From positions 1-64,000 of the forward strand of contig NZ_PVZB01000002.1 of NCBI RefSeq assembly GCF_003002025.1: DNA of 64,000 nt, read 5' to 3'. Position numbers and translations under genes: made by a program. Below are positions 18,408-25,972 of this stretch, one piece after another. Numbering within the stretch: position 1 is the stretch's first letter; every line of letters begins with the position of its first letter. Under the pieces are notes generated by a model, which saw nothing but the letters and a program-made list of their open reading frames with translations, was not told the DNA's origin and did not search any database. Source of the DNA: Paraburkholderia sp. BL25I1N1 (lineage in GTDB: Bacteria > Pseudomonadota > Gammaproteobacteria > Burkholderiales > Burkholderiaceae).

Positions 18408-18859
18408 AACACCCCGCAACGCGACATTCTTCGTAACTGGTGGCCGGTTAGCCGGCAGATGACCGGGATGACGGCGTAAGCACCGACGATCCGGCTTCCA
18501 ATTTCATCTTCGGCTGCCAATTTTTCGACTTATGGTCCCTTGCCTTGCGCCCTTTCAGGCCTGCCCGCCGCCATCTCGGTATTAGGACGCGCGATTCGCT
18601 TTATCGCGCCGGGTATCGAGGGGAAGGTCATCATAATCGAAAAACGACCGCTCTTTTCGGATGCGATTAAGCCGCTATCCGGTCCGGCTATGCGACGCCA
18701 TTATTGGTATCGACCGCTTGGGTCGTGGTTCGGGTCGGCTGGTCTCGCTCGCGCGGTGATTGGCCCCGTTCGCCGTTGTCGTTTCACGCCGCGTCCTGAA
18801 TTCCGCTCGTGGCGATTTGACAATTTGCGAGTCAGTATAGGAACAGTCTCAAAATAAAT

Positions 18860-18879
18860 CGTTTAAGAATTGTTAAACG
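18860..18879. promoter_or_regulatory. Inverted repeat CGTTTAA-N6-TTAAACG
   Basis: A perfect 7-bp inverted repeat (18860-18866 and 18873-18879) around GAATTG, in an A/T-rich patch of a G/C-rich gap. It lies about 450 bases upstream of the response-regulator start. The protein that reads it, if any, is unknown. Confidence 0.4.
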
Positions 18880-18899
18880 GCAGGACTCGCCGTCCGGAC

Positions 18900-18979
18900 A
18901 AAAAAATGCGGCGCGCCTCAATCCGAAGGCCGACGCCGCCCAAAACATCACACGCTCGCCGGGGTCAAGCCGCACGAGT
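18900..18979 (-). ncRNA. Candidate small RNA with its own promoter and terminator
   Basis: On the minus strand there is TTGAGC (19009-19014), a 17-base spacer and TAATTT (18986-18991), predicting a start near 18979. About 40 bases later a G/C-rich hairpin (about 18908-18940, GCGGCG pairing with CGCCGC) is followed by seven Ts (18900-18906), a rho-independent terminator. The predicted transcript is about 80 nt and has no coding frame of note. It lies between rlpA and the response-regulator operon. I do not recognise the RNA. The alternative is that the terminator simply ends a long rlpA 3' tail. Confidence 0.5.
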
Positions 18980-19053
18980 GAAGTTAAATTAGCCTGTCAG
19001 AAAATTGCGCTCAAGATGAAAGAACTGCCTTTGTAACTGGCCGTGAGGTAGTT

Positions 19054-19070
19054 ATTACGTCGGACGTAAT
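19054..19070. promoter_or_regulatory. 17-bp perfect palindrome ATTACGTC-G-GACGTAAT
   Basis: Two 8-base half-sites around a single G, located 40 bases upstream of the putative small-RNA -35 box (minus strand) and 180 bases beyond the rlpA stop. It has operator-like geometry. The regulator is unknown. Confidence 0.4.
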
Positions 19071-19253
19071 TCTTGCGGAGGAGAGAGCTTGCGCCCTATG
19101 CGCTGAAAATAGTATGAATTGAAGCGCTCGCGCCGGCGAATTTACATACCCAGCGGTTTTGTTACAGTTGCGCGATTGTCGGAGTCTTACGGTTGTCTTT
19201 AATCGATCGGGTCATATGTTCAACCGTAACCCTTTCGTCATCGCGATTCGGCT

Positions 19254-19895
19254 TCAGGCGCCGGCTTCCTGGCAGCGGCGTGTTGTCACGACGCGTTCCA
19301 GCGTGACCTGCGCATTGCCCGCCGCGCCCATACCGAGCGCCTGCGCGGCGGCATACGATAGATCGACGATCCGGCCACGCACGAACGGTCCGCGATCGTT
19401 GATACGAACGATCACCGAACGCGCACCGCCGAGCGCCGTCACCCGCACGCATGCGCCCAGCGGAAAGGTGCGATGCGCCGCCGTAAGCGCGTGCATGTCG
19501 TAGCGCTCGCCGCTCGCGGTGCGGCGTCCCTGAAACTGCTTGCCGTACCACGTTGCCATGCCGGTTTGCCGGAAGCTGTTGCCGCAGGCGCAGGCGTGTG
19601 TGGACGATGCGGCATCTCCGTTCGCCGCTTGATCGGGCGTCGACGCGTCGCTCGCAGTGTCGGATGCGTCGGTGTCGCCGCTGTCGCCCGTTTGAGCTGC
19701 GTGCCACGTTGCGTCGTAACCGAGGCGATCGACGGCAGCGCGGCCGCTCAGCGAATCGCGCCCCGCGCCCGGTTGCGCGCACCCGGCGAGCGCGAGCAGC
19801 ACGCCGAGCAGCAGAACTGCCGGCGCGCGCCGGCCTGGCGCGAAGCACTGTAGATAGAAAGTCATAGGCATTACGTCGCGCGACGCGCTGGCCAT
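19254..19895 (-). CDS. rlpA: RlpA-like septal ring lytic transglycosylase lipoprotein
   Basis: A double-psi beta-barrel RlpA protein. RlpA enzymes cleave denuded glycan strands at the division septum. A lipoprotein signal ends in L-A-G-C39. An Asp/Ser/Thr-rich linker follows, then the catalytic domain from about residue 112: TGMATWYGKQFQGRRTASGE, AAHRTFPLG and RINDRGPF contain the conserved His and Asp residues. There is no C-terminal SPOR domain, so septal targeting must use another route. Possible shorter starts are ATG 19871 or 19865; none has a clear ribosome binding site. Confidence 0.85.
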   Translation of the reverse strand: MASASRDVMPMTFYLQCFAPGRRAPAVLLLGVLLALAGCAQPGAGRDSLSGRAAVDRLGYDATWHAAQTGDSGDTDASDTASDASTPDQAANGDAASSTHACACGNSFRQTGMATWYGKQFQGRRTASGERYDMHALTAAHRTFPLGACVRVTALGGARSVIVRINDRGPFVRGRIVDLSYAAAQALGMGAAGNAQVTLERVVTTRRCQEAGA

Positions 19896-19964
19896 GGCGG
19901 GCGCCGCGTCGCGTTCGAGTTCGAGGTCACTACGGATGAGCGGCGAGGCCGCGAGCGCGCCGCG

Positions 19965-20762
19965 TTACTGGCGCTTCGGGAGGTACTTGAGCGGATCGAC
20001 GGGTTTGCCACCCGCGCGCACTTCGAAGCGCAGCGACGCCTGGCCTTTGTCGTCGGCGCCCATTTCGGCGATCACGTCGCCTGCCTTGACGGCCGTGCCT
20101 TCCTTGACGAGCAACGCGCGGTTGTTGCCGTACGCCGTCAACAGATCGGTGTCGTGCTTGATGATGATCAGCTTGCCGTACGCCGCGATGCGCCCGCCCG
20201 CGTAGACAACCCGGCCGCCGGACGCCGCCCGCACGGATTCGCCGACGCGCCCGCCTATCACGATCCCCTTCGTCTTGCCCGCCACGAACGGCGTGCTCAC
20301 GAGACCGCTCACCGGCCACGCGAGTCGCGCCTTTGCGGACGCAGGCTCGCTCGAGCTATCCGCGAAGATGGCTCGCGCTTGTGCGAGCGAATTCGATGGA
20401 GCGCCGGTTATGCCCGGTGCGCTGGCCACAGGCGGTGGCGCGACGCGCAGCACCTGATCGACGCGCAGGCCATCCGCCGGCGACAAATGATTCCACTGCG
20501 CGAGCGCCGAAGGCTCGCGGCCGAACGCCTTGGCGACGCCGATCTGCGTGTCGCCGGGGTTGACGCGGTAGAAGCCCGCCGGGACTTGCGAAGTGGTCAC
20601 CGGCGCAGGCAAAGGCGCAGGCGCGAGCGGCGCTGCATCGTCAACATAGGTCGACCGCGCCGGCGACACGGGCAGCGCGCAACTTGTCAACAACGCGGCG
20701 AGCAACAACGCGAACAGCATGGAAGAGCCCGATCTGGCAAAGCGGGACGTACAGGTTTTCAT
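19965..20762 (-). CDS. NlpD-like LysM/LytM lipoprotein, catalytically degenerate
   Basis: A 265-residue lipoprotein (lipobox L-T-S-C near residue 28) with a LysM domain (YRVNPGDTQIGVAKAFG) and a C-terminal M23/LytM domain. The zinc ligands are missing: the HxxxD site reads KGIVIGG and the HxH site reads SLRFEVR. This resembles E. coli NlpD, which activates the amidase AmiC instead of cutting peptidoglycan, so an amidase-activator role is inferred. ATG 20762 fits the signal peptide; a TTG lies 18 bases upstream. It precedes rlpA in the same direction with a 69-base gap. Confidence 0.85.
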   Translation of the reverse strand: MKTCTSRFARSGSSMLFALLLAALLTSCALPVSPARSTYVDDAAPLAPAPLPAPVTTSQVPAGFYRVNPGDTQIGVAKAFGREPSALAQWNHLSPADGLRVDQVLRVAPPPVASAPGITGAPSNSLAQARAIFADSSSEPASAKARLAWPVSGLVSTPFVAGKTKGIVIGGRVGESVRAASGGRVVYAGGRIAAYGKLIIIKHDTDLLTAYGNNRALLVKEGTAVKAGDVIAEMGADDKGQASLRFEVRAGGKPVDPLKYLPKRQ

Positions 20763-20835
20763 CGGGGAGATCCGGGTCAATCGATGCGGGCCGGCGACTC
20801 GCGCCGGCCCGCATCGTCACATCGTCGGGCGATGC

Positions 20836-21084
20836 TTACGGCTTAGCCGGCGCCGCGTCGTCATTCGACGGCGCGTTTTGCGCGCCGCCGGCCGCCGAAG
20901 CAGCCTGATGGTGATGCGCGTGCTTGTGATGCTTTTTCTTGTGGTGATGCTTCGCAGCCGGCGCGGAGGCCTCCTGCGTAGCCACACCGGCTTGCGACGA
21001 GACGCCGACCGGCGTGGATGCCTGGGCGAATGCGCCGATCGAGAACAAACCCGCGACGGTGACGGCGAAAATGTGCTTCTTCAT
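20836..21084 (-). CDS. Small exported histidine/lysine-rich protein
   Basis: An 82-residue protein with a clear signal peptide (MKKHIFAVTVAGLFSIGAFAQA). The mature part has a dense His/Lys run near residues 45-60, flanked by Ala/Ser/Gln-rich sequence. The run could bind Ni, Cu or Zn, but no family is recognised. An AAGGAAATAAC sequence upstream serves as ribosome binding site. It lies 70 bases upstream of the NlpD-like gene in the same direction and may share its transcript. Confidence 0.65.
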   Translation of the reverse strand: MKKHIFAVTVAGLFSIGAFAQASTPVGVSSQAGVATQEASAPAAKHHHKKKHHKHAHHHQAASAAGGAQNAPSNDDAAPAKP

Positions 21085-21324
21085 GGACGTTATTTCCTTA
21101 ACGAACTGCGTTGACTGACCGCTTCACGGTCGCGTGTTCAACGAGTGTCAGGACAAAGCGTTGACGGTGGCGCCGGGAACAGGGCATTCCTTGACGATTT
21201 GTCACGCTTGCGCTTATGGCAGCGTCAAATGTGGAGATATTTGAGCGCCCGCGAACGGGCGCGACGTCGCGCGGCGCGGCATGCGCGCCGGACGTTTCGA
21301 GATGGTTTTCCGGCTTGCCGGTTC

Positions 21325-24300
21325 CTACCGGCCGCCTTCGATTTCCGGCATCGGCGCGAACAGCGCGTCGAGGTCGTCGTCCGAGAACTTGGCGGCCCCG
21401 GCGGCGTCTTCGGAAAGAATGCTGTCGGCGAGCCCGGCCTTCTGCTCCTGCAACTCGACGATCTTTTCCTCGATGCTGCCCGCCGCGATCAGCTTGTAGA
21501 CGAACACCGGCTTGTCCTGGCCCAGCCGATGCGCGCGATCGGTCGCCTGATTCTCGGCGGCCGGGTTCCACCACGGGTCGTAGTGGATCACCGTGTCGGC
21601 GGCGGTCAGGTTCAGGCCGACGCCGCCCGCCTTCAGGCTGATCAGAAACAGCGGCACCTCGCCCTTCTGAAAACGCTCGACCGGCGTGACGCGATCCGTC
21701 GTGTCGCCGGTGAGCATCACATAGGGAATCGCGGCTTCTTCGAGCGCTTGTGCAATCAGCGACAACATGCCGGTGAACTGTGAGAACAGCAGCACGCGGC
21801 GGCCTTCCTCGATCAGTTCGGGCAGCATCGACAGAAGCAGGTCGAGCTTGGCCGACCGCATGGCGCGCGCGCCCTTCTCGACCTTGCTCGTCCTGTCGGC
21901 TTTTTCAGGCACGTCGCCCGCGTCGCCGGCTGCCTTCAGCGTTCTGACAAGTCGGGGGTCGCAGCACACCTGGCGCAGCTTCAGCAAAGCGTCGAGCACG
22001 ATGATGTGACTGCGCGCGAGACCCTGCGCGCTGACAGCGGCGCGCACTTTCTCCTGCATCGCCGTGCGCACGGTTTCGTAGAGATCGCGCTGCGCGCCTT
22101 CGAGATCCACCGAGCACAGGATCGTGGTCTTGGCCGGCAACTCCTTGGCGACCTCGTCCTTGCGACGGCGCAGCATGAACGGCCGGATACGGCGCGCGAG
22201 CAACGAGCGGCGCACGCCGTCGCCGTTCTTTTCGATCGGATTGCGCCAGCGCCTGGTGAAGTCTTTCTGGCTGCCGAGAAAACCCGGCAACAGAAAGTCG
22301 AACTGCGACCACAGCTCGCCGAGATGATTCTCCAGCGGCGTGCCCGTCAAACACAGCCGATGCCGCGCGCGCAGCCCGCGTATCGCCTGCGCAGCTTTGG
22401 TGGTGGCGTTCTTCACGTACTGCGCTTCGTCGAGAATCAGCAAGTGATACTCATGCTCGGCGAGCACCTTCTGATCGCGCCACAGCAGCGCGTACGTGGT
22501 CAGAATCAGTTCGTGTTCGCCGATCTGCTCGAAGCGCTCCTTGCGCTGCGGTCCGTTCAACACCAGCACTTTCAGTTCGGGCGCGAAGCGGCGCGCTTCC
22601 TCGCGCCAGTTGTGCACGAGCGTGGTCGGCACCACGATCAGCGCCGGCTGTGTCAGACGCCCCGCTTCTTTTTCCGCGAGGATATGCGCGAGCGTCTGCA
22701 CGGTCTTGCCCAGACCCATGTCGTCGGCGAGCACGCCGGCGAGATTCTGTTCGCGCAGAAACTGCATCCAGTTCAGGCCTTGCTGCTGATAGGTCCGCAG
22801 TTCGGCCTTCAGCCCACGCGGCACCTGGACTTCACGCAGGCCCGGCCCGGCTTGCAGACGCTGCGCGAGCTGGCGGATCGAATCGTCGCCGCGGAATTGC
22901 CAGCGGCCGGTGCCGTTCAGCGCTTCCAGGCGGCCGGCGTCGACGGATGCCACGCGCAGCGGCGCACCGTCCGCGAGCGAGCCGCCGAGCGTGTCGAACA
23001 GATCGACGAGCACGCGCACCACCGGCTTCAGACGATCGGCGCGCAAACGCAGACGCTTGTTCTCCTCGGTCTTCAGCTCGATTGGCTCGTCGTCGGCGAT
23101 GGCTTCGAGCGCGCCGCCCAGCCAGCGCCGGTCGCGCCGGAACAGGTCGGCGAGCAACGGTTCGAGCCGCACGTTGCGCTCGCCGATGCGAATGCCCATC
23201 TCCAGATCGAACCAGCCGTCGCCGGCTTGATGCGCAGTGCCTTCGATCGCATCGATCTCGATCACGTTGTAGCGGAACTCGGGCGCCATCGTCACACGCC
23301 AGCCTTTGCTCACGAGTTCCGGCACGGCGTCGTTGACGAACGCCGACCACGCCTCGGCATCGGGCAGGCCGAGCATGGTGTCGGGCAGCAACCGCGAGGC
23401 GTAGACCCGGCTGGTCGGCACCTTCTGCAAACCGGTCTTGCGCAGTTCGAGCAGACGTTTTTTCTCGGCCTCGTAACGGCGGCGGATATGAATGACATCG
23501 CCGCCCGGCATCGGCACGAGCGTCACGCTGCTGTCCACGTTGATGCTCACGCCGTCGTAATCGAAACTCACGCCGGCCAGTTCGACCGCCGCGGTTTGCC
23601 GCAACCCCGCCTTGCCCGCCGACGACGGCAGCGCGTGACTATTGAGCGAGAGCACCGGCACGGGCTCGACGTCGATCACGCGAATCGCGGACGCGTCTTG
23701 CGTGGGCGGCAGCGGCAATTCGGGCGCGATCTCGCGCAGCACCGAGGCGACCAGCGGCGCTTCGGCGAGCGAGATCGGCGGCATGGCCAGATAATCGGGC
23801 AACTGCTGAAACGGCAGCGACGACTGGACAATGCCCGCCTCATTCGCAACGCCGTCCACGTACCAGACCGGCTCGGTCGGCAGCACCATGCTGGCGCGCG
23901 GCTCGGTGCAGAGCACAGGCCGCAGACGTTCGTCAGCGAGCGGCTCCCATTCGATCCGGCCGGGCCGGTCGGCGCCACGCGACAGCGCGGTCGGTCCGGC
24001 CTCGCCGGGCGCGGGCTTGAAGTCGAAGAACAGCCGCCCCGTGGCGATCAGTTTTTGCAGCGTCTCCGCGCCGCTCGTGCCGCGCAGAATGAACTGGCCG
24101 AAATCCTCACGCGAGCGGCCGAGCCACAGACCGCGCAGGATCGACAGGTCTTCGTCGGAGACGAACTTGGGCTGTTTGAGCAGCGCCGCTTCCACATTGC
24201 CCCAGGCTTCGTCGACCGCGACGACCGCGCCGGCGGCATTGCAGCGTGCGCGGTGCAGCACCACCTCGTGGCGCTTGTGGAAGCTGGACCAGTTCAGCTG

Positions 24301-24792
24301 GTACGCGAGCGTCTGCGTGCGCGGGGCGCTCGCCTTCTGCGCGTCGGCATCCGCAGCCTCGGCCCGGGCGCGAAAACGTTCGAGCCAACTGACCAGTTCG
24401 GGCCGCACGCCTGACGGCTGTCCCATGTGCCCCATGTGTGCAATCCGCTTCGGCGGCAGATCGCCCGCGGCCTCGCCGTCGTCCAGTTCGACCTGGGTGA
24501 TATGGTCCATCTCGTCGTGATACTCGAGCTCGGCGAACAGCAGCGCGGCGACGTGCTTGCAGTTGCGGCCGACCGGGCAAGAGCAGTCGCCCTGCGCCCA
24601 GGGCGAACTGCCGTCGGTGCGGAATTGCACCCGCGTTTTGTACGGTATCGGCTGGGTGCCCTGCACGTCGCCGCTGAGGGTCGCCCCGTGCCATTTCACG
24701 TTGCTGACAGGGCCGACCGAGCGCGCCTTGGCGACGGTATGGTCCCCGAGCCACTCTGCAATCCGTTCCCGATCAAAGAAAATTGACGACAT
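21325..24792 (-). CDS. SNF2-family DEAD/DEAH helicase with SWIM zinc finger
   Basis: A 1155-residue Snf2/Rad54-like ATPase of the bacterial HepA-type group. An N-terminal SWIM zinc finger is visible as C70-S-C72...C78-K-H80. The helicase core starts near residue 690 with ADDMGLGKTVQTL. It continues with DEAQYVKN, LTGTPLENHLGELWS, LFSQFTGMLSLI and DPWWNPAAENQATDRAHRLGQ, so all seven motifs are present. These proteins translocate on DNA and remodel protein-DNA complexes; the target is unknown. It stands alone, with gaps on both sides. Confidence 0.92.
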   Translation of the reverse strand: MSSIFFDRERIAEWLGDHTVAKARSVGPVSNVKWHGATLSGDVQGTQPIPYKTRVQFRTDGSSPWAQGDCSCPVGRNCKHVAALLFAELEYHDEMDHITQVELDDGEAAGDLPPKRIAHMGHMGQPSGVRPELVSWLERFRARAEAADADAQKASAPRTQTLAYQLNWSSFHKRHEVVLHRARCNAAGAVVAVDEAWGNVEAALLKQPKFVSDEDLSILRGLWLGRSREDFGQFILRGTSGAETLQKLIATGRLFFDFKPAPGEAGPTALSRGADRPGRIEWEPLADERLRPVLCTEPRASMVLPTEPVWYVDGVANEAGIVQSSLPFQQLPDYLAMPPISLAEAPLVASVLREIAPELPLPPTQDASAIRVIDVEPVPVLSLNSHALPSSAGKAGLRQTAAVELAGVSFDYDGVSINVDSSVTLVPMPGGDVIHIRRRYEAEKKRLLELRKTGLQKVPTSRVYASRLLPDTMLGLPDAEAWSAFVNDAVPELVSKGWRVTMAPEFRYNVIEIDAIEGTAHQAGDGWFDLEMGIRIGERNVRLEPLLADLFRRDRRWLGGALEAIADDEPIELKTEENKRLRLRADRLKPVVRVLVDLFDTLGGSLADGAPLRVASVDAGRLEALNGTGRWQFRGDDSIRQLAQRLQAGPGLREVQVPRGLKAELRTYQQQGLNWMQFLREQNLAGVLADDMGLGKTVQTLAHILAEKEAGRLTQPALIVVPTTLVHNWREEARRFAPELKVLVLNGPQRKERFEQIGEHELILTTYALLWRDQKVLAEHEYHLLILDEAQYVKNATTKAAQAIRGLRARHRLCLTGTPLENHLGELWSQFDFLLPGFLGSQKDFTRRWRNPIEKNGDGVRRSLLARRIRPFMLRRRKDEVAKELPAKTTILCSVDLEGAQRDLYETVRTAMQEKVRAAVSAQGLARSHIIVLDALLKLRQVCCDPRLVRTLKAAGDAGDVPEKADRTSKVEKGARAMRSAKLDLLLSMLPELIEEGRRVLLFSQFTGMLSLIAQALEEAAIPYVMLTGDTTDRVTPVERFQKGEVPLFLISLKAGGVGLNLTAADTVIHYDPWWNPAAENQATDRAHRLGQDKPVFVYKLIAAGSIEEKIVELQEQKAGLADSILSEDAAGAAKFSDDDLDALFAPMPEIEGGR

Positions 24793-24916
24793 CAGCGTCC
24801 AATCCTATTCAAGCCGGCTTGGGCAAGCGCGCGGACAGAATCAGCCCGACAGCGCGCGAAGCGCGGCGGCCGGTGACTGTCTGTGCGGCATCGATTGCCT
24901 GTGGTAACCGGCCATT

Positions 24917-25699
24917 TTACGCGTTGGACGAAATTGCTTGTGTGCCCACCTCCACATCCACCCCCGCCGCCGCGAACACCTGAGCCAGTGCGGGCGCCGG
25001 CGCTTCATCCGTTACCAGCAGATCGACGGCCTCGGCGCCGAACGCATGCACCAGAGCGCTGTGGCCGAATTTCGCGTGATCCGCCGCGACCACGCGGCGT
25101 TCGGCCTGGGTGAAAGCCGCCTGCGAAAACGCAGCGTCGGCAGGCAGCGCGTCCATGAAACGCCCCTGCATGTCGATCGCGGTGACCGAGACGATCGCGT
25201 AGCGCACGTGAAACTGCCGTAGGAACGCCAGCGCGCTGTCGCCGACCGCGGCGCAATCGTCCGGCCGCAACTCGCCGCCCGTGATGAAAACCCGGTTGCC
25301 ATTGCGCGGCGCCAGCATGCGCGCGACTTCGATGGAAGGGGTCACGACGGTGAGCCGCGAGCGGGCGGCGAGTGCCTGCGCAATATGCAGACAGGTCGTG
25401 CCGCCCTCCAGGATCAGCGAATCGCCGTCCCGCACGAGTTCGCCGATGCGCGCGCCGATTGCCCGCTTGCCCTCCTGGCTCGCCGTCATGCGCCGCTGGA
25501 ACGGCGGCTCGTCGAGCCGCTCAGGCAGCATGACGCCGCCGTGGACTTTGATCAGCAGGCCGTCCGCGATCAGCGGTTTGATGTTGCGGCGGATGGTCTC
25601 GTCGGACACGTCGAAACGGCCGGCGAGATCCGTGATCGTGCAGGTGCGCTGTTCGCGGAGGAGTCGCAGGATTTCGGCTTGGCGCTGGTTGGAAAACAT
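24917..25699 (-). CDS. DeoR-family transcriptional regulator
   Basis: A 260-residue regulator. The N-terminal winged HTH (residues 1-57: QRQAEILRLLREQ, VSDETIRRNI) is followed by a DeoR sugar-phosphate-type sensor domain (EGGTTCLHIAQ, FITGGELRP). It is divergent from the dimethylglycine-dehydrogenase-like gene at 25973 across a 273-base gap, so that gene is its likely target. DeoR regulators usually sense phosphorylated sugars; the effector is unclear next to an amine-oxidising enzyme. Confidence 0.88.
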   Translation of the reverse strand: MFSNQRQAEILRLLREQRTCTITDLAGRFDVSDETIRRNIKPLIADGLLIKVHGGVMLPERLDEPPFQRRMTASQEGKRAIGARIGELVRDGDSLILEGGTTCLHIAQALAARSRLTVVTPSIEVARMLAPRNGNRVFITGGELRPDDCAAVGDSALAFLRQFHVRYAIVSVTAIDMQGRFMDALPADAAFSQAAFTQAERRVVAADHAKFGHSALVHAFGAEAVDLLVTDEAPAPALAQVFAAAGVDVEVGTQAISSNA

Positions 25700-25972
25700 G
25701 GCGATTGGGCGGTGACGGTTCAGTGGAGTCTAGCAAAAGACACAGTCCGCGCGGTTGGATAGCCACACGTTTCCAATCAAAACCACATCTTGGTCCTGAT
25801 AATGGCGAGTCCCGTGCTTCGGAAGCATGCCTTGGTGCCGCAGCTACGTTTTAAAAAGACGGTCGTGTGACCATTGCGTGACGCCGCTTCAATCACAACA
25901 AGGTTGCGCATTCGTTGCATTTCGTGTCCTTTTGCGGCAATCTACACGCATTCAATCCACGTATTTCCACAC

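Noticed and set aside
18540..18857. A 105-residue plus-strand frame in the rlpA/regulator gap
   Set aside because: No ribosome binding site and no family resemblance; it lies in a regulatory-looking gap.
22006..24414. Long plus-strand frame (802 residues) opposite the SNF2 helicase
   Set aside because: A shadow of the helicase gene, with no recognisable domain.
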